Part shown: positions 1 through 9,223 of the stretch, in pieces
How positions within the stretch are numbered: position 1 is the first letter of the stretch
Layout of the letters: each line of letters starts with the position of its first letter
DNA from: Terrabacter sp. Root85
GTDB taxonomy: Bacteria; Actinomycetota; Actinomycetes; Actinomycetales; Dermatophilaceae
Assembly: GCF_001429185.1 (NCBI RefSeq)
Contig: NZ_LMIW01000009.1
Span: forward strand, 186,001 to 250,000
Length of the DNA: 64,000 nucleotides
Direction of reading: 5' to 3'
Notes under the pieces: generated by a model
What the model saw: the letters and a program-made list of their open reading frames with translations, nothing else
Told to the model about the DNA's origin: nothing
Databases searched by the model: none
Made by a program: the position numbers and the translations under genes

Positions 1-755
1 AACGAGACCGACATGAAGAGGCCGATCTTGACGGCCTTGACCGGGACGCCGACGGCACGGGCCGAGTCGGCGTTGCCGCCGACGGCGTAGATCCAGTTGC
101 CGATCTTGGTGCGCTGGAGGATGAACGCCGACAGGGCGACGAAGAGGAACCACCAGAGGACGGTGATCTCGACGGTGACACTGCCGATCTTGAAGCTCGA
201 GGCGAAGATCGCGTCGAGGGTCTTGTAGCCGTCCATCTGGTTGATGTTGGGCGTCGAGACCGAGCCGGTGACGAGCTTCGTGACCCCGAGGTTCGCGCCC
301 TGCAGCACGAAGAACGTGCCCAGGGTGATGAGGAAGCTCGGTATGCCGGTCCTCACCACCAGGTAGCCGTTGAGGAAGCCGATGGCGAGGCAGAAGACGA
401 GCGAGAGCACGGCGCCGACGATGAGGTTGATGCCGAGCTGGTAGCAGAACATCGCGTTGACGAGGCCGGCCGTGGTGACGATGACGCCGGCGGAGAGGTC
501 GAACTCGCCGCCGATCATGAGCATTCCCACGGCCACCGCGACGATGCCGATGGTGGAGGACTGGTAGAGCACGGTGAAGAACGACGCGGGCGACCGGAAG
601 GCCGGCGCGACGATGAGGAAGAAGACGAAGATGACGATCGCCGCGACGAGCGCCCCGACCTCGGGGCGGGCGAGCAGGCGGTTCGACCAGCCGAGCGTGA
701 CCCTGTTCGATGCCTCGGCTGGTGCCGAGGGTGGAGTCTTGGTGGTTTGACTCAT
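1..755 (-). CDS. Sugar (probably inositol) ABC transporter permease, 3' end cut by window edge
   Basis: A partial inner-membrane permease of the RbsC/XylH type (BPD_transp_2 family). About 251 residues are visible from an ATG at 753-755; the C-terminus lies outside the window. Several hydrophobic segments follow a short polar N-terminus, and the family-typical stretch MLMIGGEFDLSAG is near residue 80. It lies downstream of a lipoprotein binding protein on the same strand and opposite an inositol catabolic operon, so inositol is the inferred substrate. The ATPase gene is not in the window and probably lies further left. Ribose or another sugar remains possible from sequence alone. Confidence 0.9.
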   Translation of the reverse strand, partial: MSQTTKTPPSAPAEASNRVTLGWSNRLLARPEVGALVAAIVIFVFFLIVAPAFRSPASFFTVLYQSSTIGIVAVAVGMLMIGGEFDLSAGVIVTTAGLVNAMFCYQLGINLIVGAVLSLVFCLAIGFLNGYLVVRTGIPSFLITLGTFFVLQGANLGVTKLVTGSVSTPNINQMDGYKTLDAIFASSFKIGSVTVEITVLWWFLFVALSAFILQRTKIGNWIYAVGGNADSARAVGVPVKAVKIGLFMSVS

Positions 756-843
756 GGACCTCTCCGATCCGGTTTGACGAGCGAGCAGTGGAGTGCGGGA
801 AGGGCGGCCGGCCCTGGTTGCCCGGGCCGGCCGCCCCGGTGGG

Positions 844-1845
844 TCAGCGCGTGTTGTTCTTGGCGAACGGGAGGATCACGGCGATGTTCTTCGAGTCCAC
901 GAACGACGGTCCGGTCAGGACGGCGAGGCCGCCACCGATGTCGTTGCCGTTCTTCTTGTTGAGGTAGAGCGACTGGATGGCGAGGTAGCCCTGCACGTAG
1001 GGCTGCTGGTCGACCGAGAACTGGATCTTGCCGTCCTGGATCGCCTGCGCGGCGTCGACGTTGAGGTCGAAGGTGGCGAGCTTGGCCTTGCTGCTGGCCG
1101 CGTCCATCGCCTTGAGGGCGTCGAGGGCGATCGGGGCGCCGAGCGTGACGATCCAGTCGATCGAGCTGTCCTGCGCGAGCTTGGCCTGAAGGGCCGAGAC
1201 GACCGACGGGTCGTCGGCGCCGTTGACCTGGATGTTCTCCGTCGCCGGGATGCCCTTCTTGACGCCGGCGCACCGCGCCTCGAGGGCCACCGAGCCGGCG
1301 GCCTGGATGACGCAGAGGACCTTCTTGCCACCGGCGGCGGCGATGCGCTTGCCGGTCGCCTCACCGGCGAGGTTCTCGTCGGAGCCGAAGTACATCTTGG
1401 CGCCGACCTGCTGGTACTGGTCGATGCCGGAGTTGAAGGCGACGACGGGGATGCCGGCGTCGTTGGCCGACTTGACCGCACCGGCGAGGGCGTCGGGCGT
1501 GGCGAGTGTCGTGGCGATGCCGTCGACCTTCGAGTCGACGGCATTCTGGATCAGGGTCGCCTGCTTGGCCGGGTCGGGGTCGTTGGAGTACTTGAGCGTG
1601 ATGCCGCTGTTCTTCGCGGCCTGGGTGGCGCCGGCCTTGATCTTGTCCCAGAAGGTGTCGCCGGGGGTCTCGTGGGTGACCATGGCGAACGTGTAGCCGG
1701 AGTTGTCGCCGGCGCCGCTGCCGCTCCCGGCGTCGGCGGTGCTGGCGGGGGCGCCGCCGCTGCTGCACGCCGCGAGGGCGAGGGCGGCGGCCGTGGCCAT
1801 GCCGGCTGCGACGGTCAGGCTCTTGCGAGTCCGAGTCGGAGTCAT
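844..1845 (-). CDS. Sugar/inositol ABC transporter substrate-binding lipoprotein
   Basis: A 333-residue periplasmic-binding-protein-like receptor (Peripla_BP_4 type, RbsB/IbpA-like). It starts MTPTRTRKS, with a hydrophobic stretch ending in the lipobox ALAAC. Cys27 would be lipidated and the mature protein anchored outside the membrane. The open frame extends further upstream, but the lipoprotein signal and the GAAAGGA ribosome site just before 1845 fix this start. A permease follows on the same strand. The divergent iol operon suggests inositol as ligand; this is inferred from context, not from binding residues. Confidence 0.88.
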   Translation of the reverse strand: MTPTRTRKSLTVAAGMATAAALALAACSSGGAPASTADAGSGSGAGDNSGYTFAMVTHETPGDTFWDKIKAGATQAAKNSGITLKYSNDPDPAKQATLIQNAVDSKVDGIATTLATPDALAGAVKSANDAGIPVVAFNSGIDQYQQVGAKMYFGSDENLAGEATGKRIAAAGGKKVLCVIQAAGSVALEARCAGVKKGIPATENIQVNGADDPSVVSALQAKLAQDSSIDWIVTLGAPIALDALKAMDAASSKAKLATFDLNVDAAQAIQDGKIQFSVDQQPYVQGYLAIQSLYLNKKNGNDIGGGLAVLTGPSFVDSKNIAVILPFAKNNTR

Positions 1846-2233
1846 CGTTGATTCCTTTCGTTGCGTCGCGGTGGCCCGGTCGCCGGAGTGGCGCGACGTT
1901 CTGTGACGGTCGATCCGTCGATCAGGGTGGAGCCCGAATGCCGTGTGCCGCCTGGCACGTGAGGTGCGGGCTGGAGGGGTGTCGGGTCGTGTCGACCCGG
2001 CCGGTGCGCCTGTGGTGCGCGTGGGCTGAGCGGTCTGGCTGCGTCGCGTCCGGTGCGGACGGTGTGGGGCGAGGTCGTCGCCCGGAAGGTGTGCGGGGAT
2101 CTCGGCGAGCTCCGGCGACGTGGTGCGCCTCCGTGCTCGCACTGGCTCCTCCGTCGCGGGCGGACATCGGTGTCGATGTCTGCCGGTCCCGGCGTCGGTG
2201 CCAGCGATTGGAGGATGCTCCTCTTCCTGCATG
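1846..2233. other. Long GC-rich leader region without a convincing gene
   Basis: This stretch lies between the binding-protein start and the divergent promoter. Open frames exist on both strands but have no recognisable protein and no ribosome site. If the inferred leftward promoter is right, it forms a 5' untranslated leader of roughly 350 nucleotides for the transporter mRNA. I found no riboswitch I recognise in it. Confidence 0.4.
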
Positions 2234-2307
2234 CATGTCAAGAGATTGATCAAACATCAGAATGTCCTAACATTTGCTTGACATGGCGACGGCCACGGCA
2301 GGACCAT
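2234..2307. promoter_or_regulatory. Bidirectional iol promoter with back-to-back -35 boxes and IolR-like operator
   Basis: The perfect inverted repeat CATGTCAAG (2234-2242) / CTTGACATG (2277-2285) places a consensus TTGACA pointing outward on each side. Rightward, TTGACA at 2278-2283 is followed after 18 bases by GACCAT (2302-2307), a weak -10. Leftward, TTGACA is followed after about 18 bases by CATCCT. Between the -35 boxes lie TGTCCTAACA (2263-2272), which fits the KGWCHTRACA consensus I recall for Corynebacterium glutamicum IolR, the small palindrome AATGT-CCTA-ACATT (2261-2274), and TTGATCAA (2246-2253). A repressor here could control uptake and catabolism together. No iolR gene is in the window. 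Confidence 0.65.
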
Positions 2308-2411
2308 CGTTCTCGAAGGGACGACGACGTCGAGGCGCTCGCCGTCCGGACCTCACGGCGACCACCCCCACCGGGTCGCCACCCACCGCGATCACCCAAG
2401 GGAGTGTGCAC

Positions 2412-3416
2412 ATGCGCATCGGACTGGCCGGAGTCGGCCGCATCGGGGCGTTCCACGCCGAGACCCTCCGCGACCTGTCCGACGTCGACGAGGTCGTCGT
2501 CTCCGACCTGGACGCCGACGCCGCCCGCGCCGTCGCGGACAAGCTCGAGGTCGGCTTCGCCGCCTCGCCGGCCGAACTGCTCGCCCAGGGCGTCGACGGC
2601 TTCGTCATCGCCACGGCGACGCCGGGACACGCACCCCTCATCCGCCTCGGTCTCGAGGCCGGCGTCCCCACCTTCTGCGAGAAGCCCGTGGCCGCCACGC
2701 TCGACGAGACGCTGGACCTCGCACGGCTCGTCCGCACGACGAGCACGCCCGTCCACGTCGGCTTCCAGCGCCGCTTCGACCGCGGCTACCAGCGCGCCCA
2801 GCAGGCCGTGGCCGGCGGCGAGCTCGGCTTCGTCCACAGCATCCGCGCCCAGACGCACGACCAGGCGCCGCCCCATGCCGCCTACATCCCGACGAGCGGC
2901 GGCCTCTTCCGCGACTGCTCGATCCACGACTTCGACATCATCCGCTTCGTCACCGGTCGCGAGGTCGCCTCGGTCTACGCCACCGGCGCCAACAAGGGCG
3001 CGGCGTTCTTCTCCGAGGCCGGCGACGTCGACACCGCGGCAGCCGTGCTGACGCTCGACGACGGCACGCTCGTCAACCTCTCGGCCACGCGCTACAACGG
3101 CGGGGGCCACGACGTGCGCATGGAGGTCCTCGGCAGCGACGGCACGATCGGCGTCGGCTACGACGACTCGCTCGCCGTCACCTCGGCCGAGCCCGGTGCC
3201 ACCTACCCGGTCGGCCCCCGACACTGGTCGTTCATGGAGCGCTTCCTGCCGGCCTACCGCGCCGAGCTGACGGCCTTCGCGGCCGTCGCCCGCGGGGCGC
3301 TGGCCTCGCCGTGCACCGTCGACGACGCGCTCCAGGCGTTCCGCGTCGCCGATGCCTGCGAGCTCTCGCGGCGCGAGCGTCGCGTCGTCTCGCTCGACGA
3401 GATCCCGAGCCTGTGA
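2412..3416 (+). CDS. iolG: Inositol 2-dehydrogenase (Gfo/Idh/MocA family)
   Basis: A 334-residue NAD-dependent dehydrogenase that would oxidise myo-inositol to 2-keto-myo-inositol (scyllo-inosose) in the cytoplasm. The N-terminal Rossmann motif is GVGRIG (near residue 8), the conserved CEKP motif is near residue 94, and a catalytic-site DCSIHDFD stretch is near residue 173. The ATG at 2412 is preceded by AAGGGAG at good spacing; an upstream in-frame start lacks a ribosome site and would add non-homologous residues. It is the first gene of the rightward inositol operon and overlaps the GTG start of iolC by four bases. Another polyol substrate cannot be excluded. Confidence 0.9.
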   Translation: MRIGLAGVGRIGAFHAETLRDLSDVDEVVVSDLDADAARAVADKLEVGFAASPAELLAQGVDGFVIATATPGHAPLIRLGLEAGVPTFCEKPVAATLDETLDLARLVRTTSTPVHVGFQRRFDRGYQRAQQAVAGGELGFVHSIRAQTHDQAPPHAAYIPTSGGLFRDCSIHDFDIIRFVTGREVASVYATGANKGAAFFSEAGDVDTAAAVLTLDDGTLVNLSATRYNGGGHDVRMEVLGSDGTIGVGYDDSLAVTSAEPGATYPVGPRHWSFMERFLPAYRAELTAFAAVARGALASPCTVDDALQAFRVADACELSRRERRVVSLDEIPSL

Positions 3417-4444
3417 GCGACGTGGACGCCATGGACACCACCACCCCCGCCGCCGGCGACACGGCATACGACGTCGTTGCGATCGGACGCACCGGCGTCG
3501 ACATCTACCCGCTCCAGCACGGCGTGGGGCTCGAGAAGGTCCGCACGTTCGAGAAGTTCCTCGGCGGCAGCGCGACGAACGTCGCGGTGGCGGCAGCCCG
3601 CCACGGGCACCGGACCGCGCTCGTCACGCGGACCGGGCAGGACGCGTTCGGACGCTACATCCACGAGGCGCTGCGCGATTTCGGGGTCGACGACTCCTTC
3701 GTCTCCGCCGTCGCCGGCCCGCCGACCCCCGTCACCTTCTGCGAGGTCTTCCCGCCCGACGACTTCCCGCTGTACTTCTACCGCTACCCGACCGCTCCGG
3801 ACCTCATGATCGAGGCCGACGAGCTGCCGCTCGACGCGATCCGCGACGCCGGCGTCTACTGGGCGACCGTCACGGGGCTGTCGCAGGAGCCGAGCCGGGC
3901 CGCGCACTTCCGCGCCTGGGACGTCCGGGCCCGCCGCACCCACACGGTGCTCGACCTCGACTACCGGCCGATGTTCTGGTCCGACCCGGCCGAGGCGAGC
4001 GTGCAGGTCGGGCGCGCGCTCGACCACGTGACCGTCGCCGTCGGCAACCGCGAGGAGTGCGAGGTCGCCGTCGGCGAGACCGACCCCCAGCGAGCGGCCG
4101 ACGCGCTGCTCGAGCGCGGCGTCGAGCTCGCCGTCGTCAAGCAGGGCCCCAAGGGGGTGCTCGCCGCGACCCGCGACGAGCGGCTCGAGGTCCCGCCCTT
4201 CCCCGTCGACGTCGTCAACGGCCTCGGTGCCGGCGACGCGTTCGGGGGCGCCCTCTGCCACGGCCTGCTCGAGGGCTGGGACCTGCGGCGCGTCCTCGAG
4301 TTCGCGAACGTCGCAGGTGCGATCGTCGCCAGCAAGCTCGAGTGCTCCACCGCGATGCCGACCTCCGCCGAGGTCGACGAGCGCCTGGCCACCGCCGGCC
4401 GGCAGGCCTCACCGTTCGCCACCACCGCCGAGGAGGCGCGATGA
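3413..4444 (+). CDS. iolC: 5-dehydro-2-deoxygluconokinase
   Basis: A PfkB-family sugar kinase of 343 residues that phosphorylates 2-deoxy-5-keto-gluconate in inositol breakdown. Visible are the substrate-binding GGSATNVAVAAARHG stretch and the C-terminal ATP/anion-hole motif GLGAGDAFGG, whose Asp (residue 275) is the expected catalytic base. The GTG start overlaps the iolG stop as GTGA, suggesting translational coupling; an in-frame ATG at 3431 is an alternative. The stop overlaps the next gene as ATGA. Family and operon position make the assignment firm. Confidence 0.92.
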   Translation: MSDVDAMDTTTPAAGDTAYDVVAIGRTGVDIYPLQHGVGLEKVRTFEKFLGGSATNVAVAAARHGHRTALVTRTGQDAFGRYIHEALRDFGVDDSFVSAVAGPPTPVTFCEVFPPDDFPLYFYRYPTAPDLMIEADELPLDAIRDAGVYWATVTGLSQEPSRAAHFRAWDVRARRTHTVLDLDYRPMFWSDPAEASVQVGRALDHVTVAVGNREECEVAVGETDPQRAADALLERGVELAVVKQGPKGVLAATRDERLEVPPFPVDVVNGLGAGDAFGGALCHGLLEGWDLRRVLEFANVAGAIVASKLECSTAMPTSAEVDERLATAGRQASPFATTAEEAR

Positions 4445-5364
4445 CCACCACGCAGCACGAGCCGACCGTCAGCCCCAGCGTCCGGGTCGCCGACCTGACC
4501 GAGATCCGCGTGCGCGAACCCGGGCGCATCGCCGCCGCGTGGGCCGCGCGCCGCCGCCGTCCCCTCGTCCGTGAGGACGGCCGGATGCTCCTCGTCGCCG
4601 CCGACCACCCCGCGCGCGGTGCCCTCGGCGTCCGCGGCGCCGGCGCCGCCATGGCGAGCCGCAGCGACCTGCTCGAGCGCCTCGTCACCGCCCTCCAGCG
4701 TCCCGGCGTCGACGGGGTGCTCGGCACGCCCGACGTCCTCGACGACCTCCTCCTGCTCGGCGCCCTCGACGGCAAGGTCGCCATCGGTTCGATGAACCGC
4801 GGCGGCCTCCAGGGAGCGACCTTCGAGCTCGACGACCGCTTCACCGCCTACACCGCGGCCGAGATCGCGGCGCGCGGCATCGACGGCGGCAAGATGCTGA
4901 CCCGCATCTGCCTCGACGACCCGGGCACGGTGGCCACCCTCGAGGCGAGCGCCAACGCCGTCACCGAGCTCGCCGAGCACCAGGTCATGGCGATGGTCGA
5001 GCCGTTCCTCTCGACGCGCGAGGGCGGTCGGGTCGTCAACCAGCTCGACCCCGACTCGACGATCAAGTCGGTCCACATCGCTGCCGGCCTCGGTGCCTCG
5101 AGCGCCTACACGTGGCTCAAGCTTCCCGTCGTCGACGAGCTCGACCGCGTCATGGACGCGACGACCCTGCCGACGCTCCTCCTCGGCGGGGACCCCCAGG
5201 GCGACCCGCAGGACACGTACGCCTCGTGGGGCCGCGCGCTCGACCTGCCCGCCGTGCGCGGTCTCGTCGTCGGCCGCGCCCTGCTCTTCCCGCCCGACGG
5301 TGACGTCGCCGCGGCCGTCGACATCGCCGCCGGGCTGGTGCACGGGAGCGGGGTCGGCGCGTGA
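4441..5364 (+). CDS. Class I aldolase-like protein, probable 2-deoxy-5-keto-gluconate-6-phosphate aldolase
   Basis: A 307-residue protein resembling the Cgl0158 / deoxyribose-phosphate-aldolase-like proteins found inside actinobacterial iol clusters. It has a beta/alpha-barrel pattern with the segments LLVAADHPARG, GSMNRGG, DGGKMLTRI and TWLKLPVV; a Schiff-base lysine is expected in one of the last two. No separate iolJ is present, so it probably cleaves DKGP to dihydroxyacetone phosphate and malonate semialdehyde. That role is inferred from the missing step and the position between iolC and iolB, with four-base overlaps on both sides. Confidence 0.75.
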   Translation: MTTTQHEPTVSPSVRVADLTEIRVREPGRIAAAWAARRRRPLVREDGRMLLVAADHPARGALGVRGAGAAMASRSDLLERLVTALQRPGVDGVLGTPDVLDDLLLLGALDGKVAIGSMNRGGLQGATFELDDRFTAYTAAEIAARGIDGGKMLTRICLDDPGTVATLEASANAVTELAEHQVMAMVEPFLSTREGGRVVNQLDPDSTIKSVHIAAGLGASSAYTWLKLPVVDELDRVMDATTLPTLLLGGDPQGDPQDTYASWGRALDLPAVRGLVVGRALLFPPDGDVAAAVDIAAGLVHGSGVGA

Positions 5365-6281
5365 GCGACAACGAGCGCTGGGTGCGGCCCCTGGGGAGCG
5401 CCGGCACGGCGGAGTGGTCGGTCGCCATCGACGACGCCGTCGACGGGTGGTCGCACACCCGGTTGTATGCCGCCGCGCTGGCTGCCGGGGAGAGCCGCAC
5501 CGTCGCGGCCGGGGAGTGGGAGCACGTCGTCGTGCCGCTCTCGGGATCCGTCGCCGTCACGGCCGTCGACCCCGAGGGCCTCGAGCACGAGGCCGTCCTC
5601 GCGGGTCGGGCCTCGGTCTTCGCCGGGCCCACCGACGTCGCCTACGCCACGCGCGACTGCGACGTCACGGTGACCGCGGAGGGCGGTCCCGCCACGATCG
5701 CCGTCTGCGGCGCCCGCGCGACGCGACGGCACACGCCGCCGTTCCGTCACGTGGGCGTCGCAGACGTGCCCGTCGAGCTGCGCGGCGCGGGCGTCGCGTC
5801 CCGCGAGGTCCGCAACTTCGGCATCCCCGGCGTCCTCGACGCCGACTCGATCATCGCCTGCGAGGTCATCACCCCCGGCGGCAACTGGAGCTCCTACCCG
5901 CCGCACAAGCACGACGAGGAGCGGCCGGGGGTCGAGACGGAGCTCGAGGAGATCTACTACTTCGAGGTCGCCCCGTCGGCTGGTGCTCCGGAGGCTGCAG
6001 GCACGAGCCCGGTCGGCTACCAGCGGGTCTACGGCACCGACGACCGGCCGATCGACGTGCTCGCCGAGGTGCGCTCGGGCGACGTCGTCCTCGTGCCGCA
6101 CGGCTGGCACGGCCCGGCGATGGCCGCCCCCGGCTACGACCTCTACTACCTCAACGTCATGGCCGGCCCGGGTGCCGAGCGGGCCTGGCTCATCTGCGAC
6201 GACCCCGCACACGGCTGGGTCCGCGACACGTGGTCCGACCAGCCGGTCGACCCCCGACTTCCCCTTGGAGGTGCTCGATGA
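5361..6281 (+). CDS. iolB: 5-deoxy-glucuronate isomerase
   Basis: A 306-residue double-cupin (KduI/IolB family) enzyme converting 5-deoxy-glucuronate to 2-deoxy-5-keto-gluconate. Metal-site residues are visible in SSYPPHKHDEE and, near the C-terminus, in PHGWHGPAMAAPGYDLYYLN, the family hallmark. The GTG start at 5361 overlaps the previous stop (GTGA). The stop overlaps the ATG of iolD. Length matches the family. Confidence 0.93.
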   Translation: MSDNERWVRPLGSAGTAEWSVAIDDAVDGWSHTRLYAAALAAGESRTVAAGEWEHVVVPLSGSVAVTAVDPEGLEHEAVLAGRASVFAGPTDVAYATRDCDVTVTAEGGPATIAVCGARATRRHTPPFRHVGVADVPVELRGAGVASREVRNFGIPGVLDADSIIACEVITPGGNWSSYPPHKHDEERPGVETELEEIYYFEVAPSAGAPEAAGTSPVGYQRVYGTDDRPIDVLAEVRSGDVVLVPHGWHGPAMAAPGYDLYYLNVMAGPGAERAWLICDDPAHGWVRDTWSDQPVDPRLPLGGAR

Positions 6282-8248
6282 CGAGCGACACCCACGCGGC
6301 CGCGACGGTGCGTCTGACCGTGGCCCAGGCCGTGGTGCGCTTCCTCGCCAACCAGTGGAGCGAGCGCGACGGCGAGCGGCAGAAGCTCTTCGCCGGCTGC
6401 TTCGGGATCTTCGGCCACGGCAACGTCGCCGGGATCGGCCAGGCGCTGCTGCAGAACGAGCTCGCCGACGGCGAGGAGCACCTCCCGTACGTGCTCGCCC
6501 GCAACGAGCAGGCGATGGTCCACACGTCCGTCGCATACGCCCGCCAGAAGGACCGCCTGCAGACGTGGGCGTGCACCGCGTCCGTCGGTCCCGGCTCGAC
6601 GAACATGCTGACCGGCGCCGCCCTGGCGACGATCAACCGTCTGCCCGTGCTGCTGCTCCCGTCGGGCACCTTCGCGACGCGAGTGTCCTCCCCGGTGCTC
6701 CAGGAGCTCGAGCTGCCGTGTGCCGCCGACGTGACGGTCAACGACGCCTTCCGCCCGCTGTCGAAGTTCTTCGACCGGGTCAGCCGTCCCGAGCAGCTGC
6801 CGTCGGCGCTGCTCGGTGCGATGCGGGTGCTCACCGACCCCGTCGAGACGGGCGCCGTGACGATCTCGCTGCCGCAGGACGTGCAGGCCGAGGCGCACGA
6901 CTGGCCGCTCGAGCTCTTCGCGCCGCGCACGTGGCGGGTGGCGCGTCCGCTGCCCGAGGCCGTCGACGTCGCCGACGCCGCAGCGGTCATCCGCTCGGCG
7001 AAGCGGCCGCTCGTCGTCGCCGGTGGCGGCGTGCACTACAGCGGCGCCGAGGAGGCGCTCCGCGCGTTCTGCGAGGCCACCGGCATCCCCGTCGGTGAGT
7101 CGCAGGCCGGCAAGGGGTCCCTGCCGCACGGGCACCCGCAGGAGATGGGTGCGGTCGGCTCGACCGGCACGACGGCCGCCAACGCGCTCGCCGCAGAGGC
7201 CGACGTCGTCATCGGCATCGGCACGCGGTGGAGCGACTTCACCACTGCCTCGCGGACAGCCTTCCAGGACAACGGGGTCCGCTTCGTCAACGTCAACGTC
7301 GCGCGCTTCGACGCCGGCAAGCACTCGGGGCTCTCGGTCGTCGCCGACGCCCGGGAGGCGCTCGTCGCGCTCACTGCGGCGCTCGACGGGTATGCCGTCG
7401 ACGACGCCCACCGGTCACGCCAGGCCGCGCTGTGGGCCGAGTGGGACGCCTCGGTCGAGGCGGCCTTCCACCCCGCTCCGGAGGTCACCGACCGGCTGGC
7501 CGATGGCCTGCTCACCCAGGGCCAGGTGCTCGGCGCGGTCAACGAGCTGACCGACCCCCGCGACGTCGTGCTCTGTGCGGCGGGCTCGATGCCCGGCGAC
7601 ATCCACAAGCTGTGGCGGGTGCGCGACCGCAAGGCGTACCACGTCGAGTACGGCTACTCCTGCATGGGTTACGAGGTGCCGGCCTCGCTCGGCATCCGTC
7701 TCGCCGACGAGTCGCGCGACGTCTTCGCCATGGTCGGCGACGGCGGCTACCTCATGATGCCGACCGAGCTCGTCACGGCGGTGCAGGAGCGCATCAAGGT
7801 CATCGTCGTCCTCGTGCAGAACCACGGCTTCCACTCGATCGGATCGCTGTCGGAGTCGCTCGGCTCGCAGCGCTTCGGCACGAGCTACCGCTTCCGTGGT
7901 GAGTCGTCCGGACGCCTCGACGGCGCCGTCCTGCCCGTCGACCTCGCCGCCAACGCGCGCTCGCTCGGCGCGCACGTCATCGAGGTGCACTCGCTCGACG
8001 AGCTGCACCAGGCGATCAAGGAGGCCAAGGCCGCTCCGGCCGACGGCGGGCCCGTCGTCATCCACGTCGAGACCGACCCGCTCGTCCACGCGCCCGACAG
8101 CGCGTCCTGGTGGGACGTGCCGGTCTCGGAGGTCAGCGACCTCGACACGACGCGGACGGCATACGCGGAGTACGTCGACCACAAGGCCACCCAGCGTCCG
8201 CTCATCACTCCCGTCGGCACCACCTCTCACCCGGAGTCCTCGTCATGA
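6278..8248 (+). CDS. iolD: 3D-(3,5/4)-trihydroxycyclohexane-1,2-dione hydrolase
   Basis: A 656-residue thiamine-diphosphate enzyme that opens the inositol-derived ring, giving 5-deoxy-glucuronate. It has the acetolactate-synthase fold: an N-terminal pyrimidine-binding domain with the activating glutamate in RNEQAMVH, a central domain, and a C-terminal diphosphate-binding domain with GDGGYLMMP followed by the paired Asn-His of VQNHGFHS. The frame is open further upstream, but ATG 6278 overlaps the iolB stop (ATGA) and gives normal family length. It is coupled to iolH by another ATGA overlap. Confidence 0.94.
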   Translation: MTSDTHAAATVRLTVAQAVVRFLANQWSERDGERQKLFAGCFGIFGHGNVAGIGQALLQNELADGEEHLPYVLARNEQAMVHTSVAYARQKDRLQTWACTASVGPGSTNMLTGAALATINRLPVLLLPSGTFATRVSSPVLQELELPCAADVTVNDAFRPLSKFFDRVSRPEQLPSALLGAMRVLTDPVETGAVTISLPQDVQAEAHDWPLELFAPRTWRVARPLPEAVDVADAAAVIRSAKRPLVVAGGGVHYSGAEEALRAFCEATGIPVGESQAGKGSLPHGHPQEMGAVGSTGTTAANALAAEADVVIGIGTRWSDFTTASRTAFQDNGVRFVNVNVARFDAGKHSGLSVVADAREALVALTAALDGYAVDDAHRSRQAALWAEWDASVEAAFHPAPEVTDRLADGLLTQGQVLGAVNELTDPRDVVLCAAGSMPGDIHKLWRVRDRKAYHVEYGYSCMGYEVPASLGIRLADESRDVFAMVGDGGYLMMPTELVTAVQERIKVIVVLVQNHGFHSIGSLSESLGSQRFGTSYRFRGESSGRLDGAVLPVDLAANARSLGAHVIEVHSLDELHQAIKEAKAAPADGGPVVIHVETDPLVHAPDSASWWDVPVSEVSDLDTTRTAYAEYVDHKATQRPLITPVGTTSHPESSS

Positions 8249-9126
8249 AGCTCGCCCTCGACCCGTACATGTTCCGTGAGACGCCGCTGCTCGAGCTGCC
8301 CTCCCTCGTGGCCGACCTCGGCTACGAGTGGATCGAGCTGTCGCCGCGCGACGACTTCATCCCCTTCTTCAACCACCCGCGCGTCGACGACGCCGGCGTG
8401 GCCGCGTTCCGGTCGGCGCTGGCGTCTGCGGGGGTCGGGGTGTCGTCGCTCCTGCCACTCTTCCGGTGGTCGGGTCCCGACGAGGACGACCGCAAGGCGG
8501 CCGTGCGCTACTGGACGCGCGCCATCCAGATCGCCAGCGACCTCGGTGTCGACACGATGAACTCCGAGCTCAACGGCAACCCCCGCGAGGCGGCCGTGTG
8601 CGAGCGGATGTTCTGGCAGTCGATGGAGGAGCTGCTGCCCGTCTTCGAGAAGGAGGGGATCCGGCTCGTGCTCGAGCCGCACCCCGACGACTGGGAGGAG
8701 GACGGCAAGCGTGCGGTCGACATCATCAAGGGGATCAACAGCCCCAACGTGTCGTTCCTCTACTGCGCGCCGCACACCTTCCACCAGGGCAACGATCCCG
8801 ACGGGATCATGGACAAGGCCGGCGACCTGCTGAGGATGGTCCACGTCGCCGACGCCTACGACCACACCGCGTCGTCCGGGCTGCGCTACATCGTCAACCC
8901 GCCCGGGTCGCAGGTCACGGTGCACCAGCACCTCGACATCGGGCAGGGCGAGGTCGACTTCGGCCAGTTCTTCGCCGGCCTCGAGCGCATCGGCTTCGAC
9001 GGCATCGTCACCTCCTGCGTCTTCGCCTGGGAGGACCGCGCGCGTGAGTCGAGCACCTACATGCGCGACACGATCCGCTCCTACCTCGACAAGTGGTCGA
9101 CGCCGCCCACGCTCGTCTCGCCCTGA
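8245..9126 (+). CDS. iolH: Sugar phosphate isomerase/epimerase, IolH-like
   Basis: A 293-residue AP-endonuclease-2-type TIM barrel. Its opening (MKLALDPYMF, then YEWIELSPRDDF) and the later LVLEPHPDDW and RYIVNPPGS stretches match the IolH subfamily, not inosose dehydratase, which is present downstream as a separate gene. The precise reaction of IolH is not established; a role in inositol-isomer metabolism is assumed. The start overlaps the iolD stop by four bases. A 97-base gap precedes mmsA. Confidence 0.78.
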   Translation: MKLALDPYMFRETPLLELPSLVADLGYEWIELSPRDDFIPFFNHPRVDDAGVAAFRSALASAGVGVSSLLPLFRWSGPDEDDRKAAVRYWTRAIQIASDLGVDTMNSELNGNPREAAVCERMFWQSMEELLPVFEKEGIRLVLEPHPDDWEEDGKRAVDIIKGINSPNVSFLYCAPHTFHQGNDPDGIMDKAGDLLRMVHVADAYDHTASSGLRYIVNPPGSQVTVHQHLDIGQGEVDFGQFFAGLERIGFDGIVTSCVFAWEDRARESSTYMRDTIRSYLDKWSTPPTLVSP

Positions 9127-9223
9127 GCCACCAGCATCCGAGCCGAACCCACGTGTTCCCTCCTCGAGCCGGCCACCCGGCACACGCCCCCTCCGCCTTG
9201 ATCTGAACCCGAAGGACACTGCC

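Noticed and set aside
1846-2253. N-terminal extension of the substrate-binding protein frame
   Set aside because: The extension precedes a clear lipoprotein signal and ribosome site, so it is untranslated.
5093-6277. Long N-terminal extension of the iolD frame
   Set aside because: It overlaps iolB entirely; the start at 6278 fits the family and the ATGA overlap.
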